DNA from: Selaginella moellendorffii
Lineage: Eukaryota; Streptophyta; Lycopodiopsida; Selaginellales; Selaginellaceae
Reading direction: 5' to 3'
Assembly (NCBI RefSeq): GCF_000143415.4
Contig: NW_003314270.1
Location: forward strand, 470,527 to 534,526
Length of the DNA: 64,000 nucleotides
Shown here: one piece after another, positions 33,993 through 45,960 of the stretch
How the letters are laid out: every line of letters starts with the position of its first letter
Position numbering within the stretch: position 1 is the stretch's first letter
Made by a program: the position numbers and the translations under genes
Notes under the pieces: model-generated
Database searches by the model: none
What the model saw: only the letters and a program-made list of their open reading frames with translations
Told to the model about the DNA's origin: nothing

Positions 33993-36398
33993 ATGGATGC
34001 CGATGAGCGTGCAGCAGCAGCGGCGGCGGCAGCAGCAGCAGCGGCGGCGGCAGCAGCAGCAGCAGCCGCCATTCCTAATCCAGCTCCAGAACCGGGCGGT
34101 GATTTAGAGAGATCGTCTAGCGAAAATCTCGAGGTCTGTGCTTCCCCCCTTTTGTTTTCTCTCTTTCTCTCCCGATTGGATCGATCGAGAGCTTGCTGCT
34201 TCCCAGTCTGCATGCTCTCGTGGCTAGATTGCGTCGGCTGCGGGCCCGATTTTCGCCGATGGGGTTTCTGTGCATGTTTAGGGCGCCATTGTTCTAACTT
34301 TCTTCTTTGTTTATTTTTTTCTCCTTTGTTCTAGGACTCACGCTTGAATTTGGAGATGCGTAGTCTCTTGACCTCTGAATTTACCAAGGATGGCTCCGTG
34401 GATTTGCTTGGAAGGCCATCGGTCCGCCGAAAAACCGGTGGATGGAGAGCCTGTCCATTTATTCTTGGTATGCTCGTTCTTACATGTAGCAAAAACTATC
34501 TCCCTCTTGTTTTTTCTACTGTTTAACAGGAAACGAATGTAGCGAAAGATTAGCATTCTATGGCATCAACACCAACTTGGTGACTTATTTGATCAAAGAA
34601 TATCACCAGGGCAATGCAATCGCTGCGAAGAACGTGACAATCTGGTCAGGCACCGGGTACGTAACTCCCATTCTCGGAGCTTTTCTAGCTGATGCCTACT
34701 GGGGACGCTACCGCACCATTGCAGTCTTTTCATGCTTATACTTGGTGGTGAGTTTTGGTTTTAGTTTTTCTCTTTTGAAATAGATGTTTTGCTGTTTTTG
34801 CTTGCAGGGATTGATACTTCTTACGTTGTCAGCCTCATTACCTTCATTGAAACCTCCATCCTGTGACAAGATGTCTTGTCAACATGCCTCGCTGGGGCAG
34901 CTTATATTCTTTTACGTGTCACTCTATTTTGTGGCTTTAGGAATGGGAGGTATCAAGCCTTGTATCTCGGCGTTTGGTGCCGACCAATTCGACAACAGTG
35001 ACCCCGTAGAGAGGAAGAACAAGGGCCATTTTTTCAACTGGTTTTACTTGTCAATCAACGTTGGAGGACTTGTTGCAACTACGTGCCTTGTTTATATCCA
35101 GGACAACACCAGCTGGGCCTTGGGATTTGGCATCCCGGCCGCGTGCATGGCCGTTTCTATCGGTTCCTTCCTCCTGGGATCTCCGCTCTATCGCCACCAG
35201 AGACCACAAGGAAGTCCACTCGTGAGAGTGGCACAGGTTCTCGTTGCTGCATTTCGAAAGTGCTTCGTGCAAGTTCCAGCTGACAAGGAGCTATTACACG
35301 GTAGCAAAGAGAGTAATGGATCTAGCATCAGCGGCAGCTTCAGGCAAGTTTACTTTAAAACTCTTGTGAACTCTGGGCTGCTTTCTTGGAAGTGATCCTG
35401 ACAAGATCGCTGTGCATTTGATAAGCTTAGCTTGCCATGACAAGGAGCAGAGAAAGCTTCCAAGATACTCAAGGTCCGGCTGAAGGGACTGTAGACTAGT
35501 CACAAGTTTTTTCTTTCTCTAACGAGCTTGGGACTGATGGTTTACATGCAGGTTCCTTGACAAAGCAGCAGTGAACACCGGCTCGAAGAAAGGAACTTTA
35601 CCGGGACCCTGGAAGCTATGCCCCGTATCGCAGGTGGACGAAGTGAAAACTCTCCTGAGGATACTTCCGATCTGGGCGACACTGATTATCTTCACGACAG
35701 TCTACTCACAGATCTCGACCACTTTCATCGAGCAGGGATCCAGAATGGACACCAACATTCTGGGATTCAAAATCTCTCCAGCATCCATGTCTACGTTCGA
35801 GATTCTCACCGTCATCCTCATGGTTCCCATCTACGACCGGATCCTCATCAAGCTGGCTCGCAGAGTTTCTGGCCATCCTCAAGGATTTACGCAGCTCCAG
35901 AGAATGGGTATAGGCCTGGCGATTGGTATACTCTCCATGGTGGTGGCCTCGGCCACGGAGAGCAAGAGGCTGGAGCTAGCGAGAACGCACAAGCTGGTGG
36001 ACGACGCTGTTAAGCCAGTTCCGATGACCGTCGTTTGGCAGCTCCCACAGATCGTCATACTGGGAATCGCCGAGACTTTCACGTACATTGGTCAGCTGGA
36101 ATTCTTCTACGAGCAGGCCCCAGATTCGATGAGAAGCTTGGGAACAGCAGTGGCGCTCACGACATTTGGACTCGGGAATTATCTCAATGGGTTTCTGATC
36201 ATGGTGGTGAGCAGGGTGACGAGCAATGGTGGCAGTAGCCCCGGATGGATCCCGGACAACTTAAACCTCGGCCACCTCAACTTCTACTATGATCTTCTGG
36301 CGTTCCTGAGCGCGTGCAACTTGGTGTGGTATTTGATCTTTGCGAAGGCTTTCAAGTACAGAGAAAGCAGTGGCAGGACTTCGTGCTTGTTGCACTAA
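33993..36398 (+). CDS. NPF: NRT1/PTR family (NPF) proton-coupled transporter
   Basis: Six exons: 33,993-34,133, 34,335-34,467, 34,530-34,747, 34,808-35,343, 35,393-35,473 and 35,552-36,398, giving 651 aa. Intron 4 (35,344-35,392) is GC-AG with a good GC donor (AG/GCAAGT); all other introns are GT-AG. NPF proteins are 12-helix major-facilitator transporters for nitrate, di/tripeptides or hormones, driven by protons. [12 protein letters not shown] in helix 1 carries the ExxER proton-coupling motif. [15 protein letters not shown] is the PTR signature. CPFILGNEC and RFLDKAAV are typical of plant NPFs. C-terminal helices include [21 protein letters not shown]. Substrate cannot be predicted, but the ExxER motif is intact. 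Oddity: about 20 consecutive alanines at residues 7-26, encoded by GCA/GCG repeats. Length is slightly above the usual 550-620 aa because of this tail. Confidence 0.95.
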
Positions 36399-37310
36399 TA
36401 ATGAAGATATTGAAGTGTTAATTCCTAAAGATATTCTCCTTTTTATGCTGTTTTGACTCATAAATCCATCTCTTTCGTTCTGTAGCAAACTAAGCCATAG
36501 GAGTATAAATGCGTTGCACAGTCAGTTGCGTTCTTAAACATTATCTTTTAGGATACCACAGACTTACGTTTAGGTAATCCATTTAACCCCAAACAATCAA
36601 GTTGTGATGTTGTTGCATGAAAAACTAACTTGGAGTGGATGATGCCTTGGCTGTGTATGCTACTCGAATGGTGCCACTATAACTCTCTACAATGGATCCC
36701 CTCTAGTTTGTAGCTTTGCTAATTTTGTTTAGGCAAGAGTATTACATGTTTGTTTTTTTCTTGAGCTATCTTTTAACAAGACTCAGATGTAACAACGCTA
36801 GGAGTTGTAGTCAGACATTGGAAGACGTTTGAAATAGGTACACTGACCCTGAGAGTGTCGAAGACTTTGGAGGCCACAACCAATTGGGTGTTCAAGGTAT
36901 GTGTATAGAAAAGAGTGGATTACTTCTACAAGATGTACCAGGGCCAGAGGTACTGAGTTGATTGCACCAAACTTGCGTTCTTTCTATATATGTAACATAT
37001 CAAAGTATGCAGGGAAAAAGAGTAGACTAAGGCAACTCACAAAGGATGTTTGTTAGGACTTAGTGCTAAAACACAAGACTCCTCTTGAGGTTCTTCACCA
37101 CTCAACCACCTCCAAATTACCTCAAAAACTCCACTTCCATTTACCCTTGAGCTTCCTTTTGACCTATGTTGACCACGTGGTCAAACCTGGTGCCTCCTGC
37201 AAAACAAAGTCATTGTCTCAAAGATGAGTTGTACTAGTGATCATACTTTTTGGGGAACTTTTCTCAAATTTTTAATCCATCTTCCACAACCATATATATT
37301 AAGGAGGCAT
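36399..37310. other. Spacer downstream of the NPF gene
   Basis: Probably contains the NPF 3' UTR to about 36,500. The rest has no ORF, repeat or RNA that I can support. Confidence 0.5.
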
Positions 37311-37900
37311 TGGGTTTTTTACTTTAAGATAGTGCATCTTTCAATTGGCTAATATAAAATACCAAATGAATTTTCACCTTAGCTGGCAATTGTATTCAAT
37401 AAGCTGTTTTGCCAATTTGCTCCAACACTTCATATGGACCATATTTACAAGAAAGCTTATCACTTTTCCCATTTTGCAAAGGTACTAATATGTTTTGCCA
37501 CTCACTTGGACAAAAAAATCACTTACACAAAGATGATATGACTTACCTTATATTCCCAGAATTGATGATGCTCAATAGGAAATTCTCTAAACTTTATGAG
37601 TTTGATTATAGTATTATAATATGATGATATCCACTCCTTAAATCAATCTTGATAAACACTCATGCTTCACCAAACTTATCTAAATATCATTCTTATGCAA
37701 TAATCTTTCATTGTCTTTTTGTTCAACACATAATAGTTAATACACATCTTTATTGAATTGTCCTTCTTCCTCACAAATAAGACTGGGGTATCAATATCAT
37801 CAGGCATTAAATCTCTAATTGTTATTTCTCTTTGTAGCACATGTGATCATGGGATGAAATTTAAATATACTGTTACTGTGGATCATTAGAACTTTAGGGA
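37310..37900 (-). pseudogene. Fossil Ty3/gypsy pol fragments
   Basis: On the minus strand about 37,320-37,510 reads SCKYGPYEVLEQIGKTAY, then LPAKVKIHLVFYISQLK, matching the gypsy integrase C-terminal core (GPYxVLxxIGxxAYxLxLP, then KIHPVFHVSQLK). About 37,660-37,870 reads PVLFVRKKDNSIKMCINYY, then LNKKTMKD, matching the reverse transcriptase motif around KKDGSxRMCIDYRxLN. In the intact order RT precedes the integrase, as here on the minus strand. Frames are broken. Confidence 0.75.
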
Positions 37901-40830
37901 ATAAATGGGGATAAAATAACCACTAAAGGCTCTCTTATTAAGTAGTTGCCCCTTTTTCAGTTGGCTTAAGGAGAGAAAGATAGAGTGCAGTACACCCTTG
38001 TTGGAAATATTGAAGTTTTATGCAAGTATTCTCCACAGCGTAGTGAGGGGCAAAATATAAACAAAAAACAGCCTCAAACTTATCCATGGTAGACACTAGT
38101 GGTTTCTTGTTTACAACACAAAACTCCTCAAGTTAATTCCACCATCAAAGATATATATAATGCAAAACCATTAGAATAGCCATTAAAACCTCTTTTTATT
38201 GTTTATATTGTTAGTGTGATATTTTCCAACACGTAAGTTGGATTTTAAGTGCATTTTAGATGCCATAGGCTAATCTAGAGTTTCTTTAACAGCCAAGAAC
38301 TTCTTCACATTGGCTAACTAGGCCAGACACTCATCTTTACCACTATCATTGGAAAAAGTTAGAATCTTGAGTTGATCCACTAAGGAAGTCTTACTTGGAG
38401 CATCACCACATCTAGCCTTAACTGCTTTAATATCCATACATGGTATCCATCATACCATGCATCTCGTCTTGCATCTTTTGTTGATTTTGATTAAGAGCTC
38501 ATAACTCATGAACAACATCTTAAATAGTCTAAATGAACGTGGACCATACTTGAGCTCATGAGTTGAAGAGTTGAGTTCGTGAGTTGAGTTCGTAAGTTGA
38601 GCTCAAGTTTTAATTATAGTTTAATACAAACATTATAAACTTTAAAATATTAAGGTTATTGTGAACTTAATAATTTTATAACTCTCTACACATTATATAG
38701 ATAAAAATGTTTGAAAGGACACTTCTTGTTCTAACAATTTAAATATTTATTACATGTCATAATAGGGATATTTGTTAGAACATAAAATACGATGTTTGTA
38801 GAAAAAGTATCCTTGTCACTTCCTTAAATCTGTACTCTATTAGTAAATATCAGGTTTATCAGAATTAAAAAATTATTAAATTTGAAATAAAATTCTATGT
38901 AAAGCCATATAACCGTTTGAAATGAAAAACAAACAACCATTGATGTAAGCTTATTTCATATAAAAAAAAGACTTAGTTATTTTTTAGAATACATTCTTGA
39001 GGGGTTTGTTATAGTATACTGTCTAAAATTTATGGATTTTCATTTGCACTCTCATTCAAAGAGAGGAAAATACATACAAATATCTGGGGGTTCTAATGTT
39101 GGTAATTTAATTCTCACTATCTTTCTTCCTAGGGTTTAAAGGCTAGAAGATATAATAGCTATCCCATTGCACAATATAACCAAACCACACAAAAGAAAGT
39201 GTTTTCAAGCCGCTTCATATGATTGGCATCAGTGTTGCAACAATACAACCAACACCATCTCAAAATCTTGCTTGCTTTTGTTCCTTGTAGAAACATAGGG
39301 TTGGAATAGAAGCAAATTTATCACCATGAATTTAGGCCCAACACTTACCCTTCAAAAACATTCTTACACACCTTATATTAGATTTTGCTGGCATGTGGCA
39401 AATTGCCCATTATTTTGGCTCCACACTATAGTAAGTGATTTCAACTTATTGTGATACACTCTTTTCATTAACCATTTGAGGTGGTTTGGTCTGAGAGCAG
39501 TGTCTTAGTTAGAGCAAAATGGTACTTAATATCAAGCTTGTGAGAGTTTTTTGCTCCAAGATCCACCAACAAAGGAAAAACGACAATGGATAGTCTTTAT
39601 ATCACCAATAGAAGCATGGGGAATATACTCTATAGATGTGCCACAGACCACTTCCTCAATTGCAGTTGCCACTGTTCGAGTGGGTGAAATTAATTTTCTC
39701 TTCATTCTATTATGTAACATATCAATAGAAGACCCTTTTTCCATGTATCTTCCTTCCTTGAATACTAATGTTTTTGAAAACTACTTTATAGTGTGTATCA
39801 AATCTAATAGACAAGCTTTGTATAGACTTATCTTCCCTTTCCCTACCTTAGAGGAATGCTAACTCTAGTGCTTACTTTCTAAGAGATTCACAGTTAAGGT
39901 GTATAGGAGATCCTTAAGTGGTTGATCATAATGGAAAAAGCATGATCATCATATTAAGAGGCAATAAAATGAGAAAAAAAATAGAAATCAATATGAAAAG
40001 ATTGATGTCCTCATTAGAATGTCTTAACTTCCCACCAACTTAACCACGACTTAAGTTGTGATAGACAACTTACATACATATGGCCATCTTCATGCTACCA
40101 CATTTAGATCTTGTTTTATTTTGCCTCATGGTTTTCTTTAAAAGGTGTAGCCTACCATTGTTTACACAACTCCTTAAACATTAATTAAAACTCTAGTTTG
40201 ATAAGTTGGCAATGTTGGTTTAAGCTTTAAGCCTAATGGAACTCATAGCAAACTTTTGTGGTTTCATGGCAGATGGGGCTAGTGTAAATTAGAATGGTGT
40301 CTAAGCAATTTTTGGAAAGGGTTAGATATTAGAAGGTTGTAAAAGGACTAGGCTTACCAGTTTGCTTTAGTACAATATTGAAAAGGGACATCCAAAATAT
40401 TTCCTAGGCTGTTTGGTCTTATACTTTAAACTCTACTATTGTAATTGTTAAGTTATAATGTAGCCTGTGAAAACATAAATATTACAACAATTTCAATATA
40501 ATAAGAATAAAAATTGCCTTGGATCATACACATAATCTCCCATAGTTGTCCAACCTGATATGTGTTTCATATGGTCAAAATATACCTATGCATTTGCAAG
40601 GTTATTGGATCCAAATATGTCTATTTGGGAGACAAGATTTACACTAAAGGCAAGGCCCATTAAGCTCTATTTCGTTAAAGTGGGATTTATTCAGTAAAAT
40701 GGGACTAAGTACAAATTTTCAAGTATTTGAAAATGACGTGAAATTATATGCTTTTTGTCCAGGGGCTAGACATATCTGGGGCATGGTGACTAGCGCGGTG
40801 ACTTTGTGTCCAGACTGAGTCCATCTGGTT
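37900..40830. other. AT-rich gene-free region, probably old retroelement DNA
   Basis: Continues upstream (minus strand) of the gypsy pol fossil, so part of it may be decayed gag and LTR. 39,551-39,862 (+) and 39,532-39,744 (-) are open but have no recognisable domain. No structured repeat was found. Confidence 0.4.
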
Positions 40831-40844
40831 GTATAATAAATCTC

Positions 40845-40900
40845 ATTGTCAAGGTGAACAAGCCGAATCTGAAGCTAAAGAAGAGCGATGGCATGCACGC
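40845..40900 (+). repeat. Inverted copy of the transposase 3' exon of the DUF7869-like element
   Basis: TCAAGGTGAACAAGCCGAATCTGAAG on the plus strand is repeated on the minus strand at about 42,110-42,135 and 42,232-42,258, where it forms the last exon of the DUF7869-like gene. A GCGATGGCATGC palindrome-motif half follows. It may mark a terminal or subterminal inverted repeat of the element or an inverted relic of a second copy. Confidence 0.55.
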
Positions 40901-41321
40901 ACACACTATTTGTTTGTTCATTGAGCGTGTGGTGAGCTTTCCAAGATGAACATCATTCCTATTAGCCAGACATATAACTTAATGGTGAGAACATTTAGAT
41001 ATTATTCAATGTTATCTTTTTCTAACGAATCTAATTGTGAAGGTGTAGCAAGAGGCATTGCTAGTCTGGAGAAGTCATTTAACTCATTTGACCCTTAGTG
41101 TATTTTCATGAAACTAAATAACATTCATATTATTAAGGAATTTCTCTAGTACCTTTTTTTTACGACATAGAGGCTTGCATTTCTTTCAAAGGTGATTTAG
41201 TAAAAGGCCTAAGGGCACATGCCATTCTATTTCTCAGACCGGTATTAAGATATACTAGTGCAAAGGGAAAAAGGTATTTGGTGATCAGGTAAATGGCATG
41301 AGGGCACATGCCATTATAAGC

Positions 41322-41579
41322 TTAAGCACTAGTGGACACCTCCTTTTTGGTACTCTCAGCGGTACTATCATCCTTCTCTGGGTCAATTGTTTTGCTTTGG
41401 ATTGTTGTCTCTAACGTTACTAGGGCGTTCTCGATAGTTGTTAATGTTGCCATTTGTTCAGAAAAATGATCACCTGGAGTATAGTACGGGGAGTTTGGAA
41501 GACTTATATATTCTACATCTTCACCTATCTCCTTCTCCATCTCCTTTTCTGCCTCACTTACAAATTTTGTGCTTGCCAT
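41322..41579 (-). CDS. Small acidic ORF within the putative transposon (85 aa)
   Basis: ATG at 41,577-41,579. The product is acidic and helix-rich (MASTKFVSEAEKEMEKEIGE, ending STKKEVSTSA) with no known domain. Its start MAST resembles the MASA start of the neighbouring transposase-like gene. It lies between palindrome copies and could be a second element gene or an exon remnant. Confidence 0.4.
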   Translation of the reverse strand: MASTKFVSEAEKEMEKEIGEDVEYISLPNSPYYTPGDHFSEQMATLTTIENALVTLETTIQSKTIDPEKDDSTAESTKKEVSTSA

Positions 41580-42219
41580 GAGAACGCTCTTCACCCTAAA
41601 ATATGGAGTTCGTTGTGTTATTAAAGAAAACCAACACACACGCTGCAAGGGAATGATGGTACATAAAGCACGTAAGCCCACAATATGGGTTTATGTGCCA
41701 TTAATATGGGCCACACGCCATATTATTAGATTTATGCACGTGTGATTGGTAAATGCATATGTCACATCATCTTTGTTTTACCTCACACACTATATCAGGC
41801 CTAATGAACCATATCACATGTGCGCACATGCTATATATATGGAGAAGTATTATGCAAGGATAGAAAAATTCAATGCATGATTGTGGAGAGCAATGGCATG
41901 AAGCCACATGCTAAATAACATTTTAGAGAAAGAATTAAAATAGAAACATGCAAACAGTACTGAGTGGACCAAGACTTAGAAGTGCACAATTGAATGAGGT
42001 ATTTCTAATAAATATTTCACTCACCTCATATAGGAATGGCTACCACTCTCAAATGGCATATCGCCTCATGCCATCACCTCGCAATTTGTTATAACAATCC
42101 GATGAATTCATATTCGGCTTGTTCACCTTGAACTTTAAGTAAGATTTGCTAGAACAACTAAGAATTTATACTTGTTATTTGTATCATCTCACCTAGGAAT
42201 GGCGTAAGGCCACATGCCA

Positions 42220-44986
42220 TCACGCCTCCTCTGATTCAGATTCGGATTGTTCACCTTGAAATAAAATACATTAGAAACTTAGTAAAGGAATATTAATGAA
42301 TCTCACCTTGAACCCGGGTTATGAATGCTCTTGCTGCATCTCTTGCATGGTCTGGCAAGGTGATGGTGGCACTCTGCTTCCGCATCCAACCATACACAAC
42401 ATTATCCACCGATATGCTCATGCTGGGATCCCTTGGATTCAGCACCCATCTCTTTTCTAGGCAATCCTTCGTATATCCAGAACTTGGCTTGAACCACTCC
42501 ACAGTTACATTGAAGGAGTTAGTTTCCGCGTCCTCCTCTGCATCAGTGATGCAGCGCCCCACCCATATCATTTGTTTTTTATTACTGGGTCTGACAAGCA
42601 CGACCATTCCTTTGCAGACCTGTACTGGATTGAATGCTGAATCCGGCTTCTTGTTCCTCGGCCCACAATAGTGATCCTCAACATCGTTATCTGTCACTGC
42701 ATTTCTAGAGGACATTGTTCCGCTACTATCTGGTGCTCTGGGTTCTGGCCAAAAGGACTCTTCCAATTCTTCATATACAACCGGCCCATTTTGGATAGCA
42801 GATATAATCTTCTCCTAGTATTCGAACAAAGGTTTGCACCTCTGAAAATAGGATTCTCCACCAAACACCAACCCCCTCTTCCAGAAGGCAATATGCTATC
42901 TAATCCCGGCCACTATACTTTCCTGGTCTTTGAGTCCATCCGGGTGCATCGGCCGTGGGGAACCCTGAGGAATCATAGGTTCCCCAGTTATGGGATCTCT
43001 CTTGAAGAGTTCAATGCCGTCCATTGGCAGCCACATTGTGTCCCATTCTCTCATCTTGTACCTCATCACTGGAGCACCGTCACGCATGCTGAAATGAAAC
43101 TGAAGAGGCTTGGAGTGGCCAATCAGCATTTCGGATCTGTCCCTGATGTAGCCTCTTACAAACCCCTTAAAGTCTGGAACCTCTGTCACAAGTGCAGCTT
43201 CAACAGTGCCTTTGATGCAATTTTGGAATTCATCGTAGAGTTGTGGGAGGGTGAGGACATTGGATCGCCGGAGGGACTTTGCCAGGTGACTGAACATGGC
43301 ATCGACGTCTTCATGAGTGTGCCCAACCATGAGAAAGCCAAGTGTAACTGTTTCAAATATGCCTTTGGCAACAAGCATCGCCAAGTACGCGAAGACGTAC
43401 ATGTTTTTGTTCTCACTGCCAGCATTGTCTATTTGGAGCAGAAGATGGGGTGGAAGGCCACATCGGCCGCAAGAACTTCCTTGCAATACTGCAAGCCTTT
43501 GCTCTTCCTCCAGCTGAACCCTGTATGGGGTTCGATCGACAAGGGCCTTATGCAAGGGTTGGCCGTTCAGCTCAGTCTGCGCACTTTGCAGAGACCTTAA
43601 GTGTTTTACTAGGGACGCAATCATCATGTTTGCACCCCCGCCACCCCATAGAGGTACAAAGAAGTTCCCATAGTTCTGGGCACCATGCCCATGAGCGATT
43701 ATGTCAAACAGAGACACAGGCAGCTGCATGGATGAAGAGATTGCCTTGGGGGCAGGATTGAGTCGAGGTAAGCACGTCTTTTTCTGGTCCATTTTGTCGT
43801 GGATGATGCAGAGGTAAGAGTCAGGTCTCTCCATGGAGAGAATCCTGTTATGATAATATGCAGTCTTGCAGCTTCTCTGCTCGATGTTGTGGTCGAGCCG
43901 CCTTCTAACCAACGTCTCTCGCTCTTGAGCGATGCAAGAATTCTTCGACAAAGCCATTTTGATAGCAGTGCACTCGTCACACTTTGAAAAGCTAGAGTAC
44001 TTTTCTATACTCACATCCCTGAACCTGTTGCTCCACAATCTACTAAATCTAGATTGGCTCAGCTTCCTGTAGCCATTACTCTGGAGTTCCCGATTCACAT
44101 CTTCCAATATGGCCCCCTTGGTATACATGGAAGGGAGAACTCGTTGGGTGTCTCGTGTTCCATCTTCCAAGAGGCGGGTTTTATGTGGTTGCTGCTCGCT
44201 ACATGTCTCGACAAACCTCTTGAAGATTGCCTCTCCATATACAACATGACCCTTGGTTTTGTGCATACCGTCGTTCCCATGGACTGCCTGTTGAACCCTT
44301 TGTTCCTCGAACTCAGTTTTGATTCTGTAGAATATGGTTCGAGGGACTCCATAAATGATTCTCCATGCCTTCATGCAAACCAAACCCCTCTGGAAGACCA
44401 TGCCCCCCACCTGATGTTCTGAAGCATCAACAGATGACCGTAATGCCTCATACACAAAATTGCGAGCTGCCTTCCAGGACAATGTCTTATATCTTGCTCT
44501 CTCCTCTTCAATAGCATCCCAATCAGCATGTTGACAGCACCTCCTCTTGCAACAAGCAACTGTCGAGACCATTCGAACCTCCATCGCCATTTTTTGCCTT
44601 TTCGGTTCGTTGCTCAGATCCCTTTGGCTGCGCTTTAGGAAGGTGTACTTTCTTTTCCCATGAAGAGATGTTCTATCATCAGTTGTAGTGGTGTTTGATT
44701 GTGAATCCTTCACATTCTCAAACACTAAGTGCCTCAATTTCCACTGCACAATACTTCCAATAGTCAGACTGTTTTCTTCTGTATCAACAACCTCTAAAAT
44801 CGCAACTCCAATATCATCCCAGCCCAATTCTTGATTAGCAACCGCATCTCTTGGATCAACAACTGTGGCTAAGCCCTCAGCTACCACCTCCCCCTCGGGG
44901 TTGTTTAGAAACACCTTTGCCTGAATCTATGTAGCACGGTTCTTAAGATCCACGGAGGGAACATGCGTCGCACTTGCGGAGGCCAT
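42220..44986 (-). pseudogene. DUF7869-like transposase-type gene with three in-frame TAG codons
   Basis: From ATG 44,984-44,986 one frame runs about 2.7 kb to 42,307, then joins across a 52-bp GT-AG intron (42,255-42,306) to a short acidic exon ending at TGA 42,220-42,222. Three TAG codons interrupt it, at 44,927-44,929, 42,896-42,898 and 42,815-42,817; there are no TAA, TGA or frameshifts. A Cys-rich start (CCKRRCCQH) is followed by FSKCDECTAIKMALS. The core has IIHDKMDQKKTCLPRL, then HGHGAQNYGNFFVPLWGGGGANM, then LLLQIDNAGSENKN, then FLMVGHTHEDVDAMFSHLAK. The conserved Asp/Glu residues in these blocks suit an RNase H-like DDE nuclease of the uncharacterised DUF7869 type; that assignment is from memory of the motif order. 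The acidic tail is GEQSESESEEA. Confidence 0.7.
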
Positions 44987-45352
44987 TCTGAAAGTGCAGA
45001 AAAGAAGTTAAGACCATACAAAAAATGATTGGAGAATGGCCTAAATCATAACATACCAAACAACCTCAATAGCATGAGACCACATGCCATTATTCAAACA
45101 TGCTATTGACACCTACGTGAAATTTCGCATTCACAAAATTGGCATGAGCCCTCATGCCATCTTGATATACACACAGCTGCAGGCAAGTAAAAACATATAT
45201 GACAATATGCTAGCCATGAAATTGCAAGGGCCCAAGATGGCATGTGGCCTCATGCCATTTCTAAATGTGGTCCTAAGCCATTCCATGGTGAACATACCAG
45301 GAAGCACAAGTGCCGAATATCAAGAGGAAGCGGTAGCCACACCAAAGACAGT

Positions 45353-45486
45353 GCCGCTCGCAACACCGCAACTACTCGTAGCGCCGCTCGCAACACCGCA
45401 ACTGCTCGTAGCGCCGCTCACACAAACTGCCACTCGCATAAACTGCCGCTTGCAATGGCGCTCGCAATGCCGCAACCGCTCGTAGA
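45353..45486. repeat. 30-bp minisatellite, two full copies plus degenerate continuation
   Basis: GCCGCTCGCAACACCGCAAC followed by T(A/G)CTCGTAGC occurs at 45,353-45,382 and 45,383-45,412. Shorter GCCGCT, ACTGCC and CGCAA units continue to about 45,486. GC-rich in otherwise AT-rich DNA, inside the putative transposon's 5' side. Confidence 0.85.
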
Positions 45487-45960
45487 CGCATAAACCACAG
45501 CTCACAACGCCGCTTACACAAGCAGCGCTCACTGCGCTCAGCGGAACCAAGAACACGGCGCACAAAAATGATAGACCTAGGAATGAGTTCGAGAATTCAA
45601 AAATAACACACGCTTGAACGTCACATCAAATCCTCTGACAAACCAGATCTTATGATTCCTCTGACAAATTTCAAACTGAGTAGCTTCTAGACTTTGCTGT
45701 TGGAGGTTGAACTTTGTCACATCATGTCTTTGCCTCGATCCAGCTGTGCCATGTTAGTGATTCGAACTTTGCCATGCCATATCAGCGATCTGCGCCAAGA
45801 TTATTCGCCGTGTAAAGGAATAATTATGCTGTGTGTGTACGTCCATTTATGGCAATATAAGGCCACACGCCATTCAAAGAATAATGCTAGTCGAGCATTT
45901 TTTGGTGCATTTTTGGGTTCAAAATTGCATGAGCCCACACGCTATAAAGTTTACCTATAC

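Larger units (their letters stand above)
41206..45960 (-). mobile_element. Putative DNA transposon carrying a DUF7869-like gene
   Basis: A minus-strand transposase-like gene is flanked on both sides by at least 12 copies of a 20-25 bp imperfect palindrome of the form ATGGCATG-N6-CATGCCAT. Left copies are near 41,206, 41,293, 41,703, 41,815, 41,893, 42,053 and 42,199. Right copies are near 45,071, 45,141, 45,237, 45,849 and 45,921. Subterminal repeat clusters of this kind are known transposase-binding arrays in CACTA, MULE and hAT elements. Precise ends, terminal inverted repeats and target duplication could not be fixed by eye; the limits given are the outermost motif copies. Confidence 0.6.

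Noticed and set aside
39532-39862. Overlapping ORFs on both strands (70 and 103 codons).
   Set aside because: No recognisable motifs; AT-rich region typical of decayed repeats.
42671-43600. 309-codon plus-strand ORF.
   Set aside because: Exact antisense of the DUF7869-like gene, whose conserved blocks lie on the minus strand.
41206-45960. Repeated palindromes considered as a CRISPR-like array.
   Set aside because: Copies are irregularly spaced, imperfect and flank a transposase-like gene in a plant nuclear genome.
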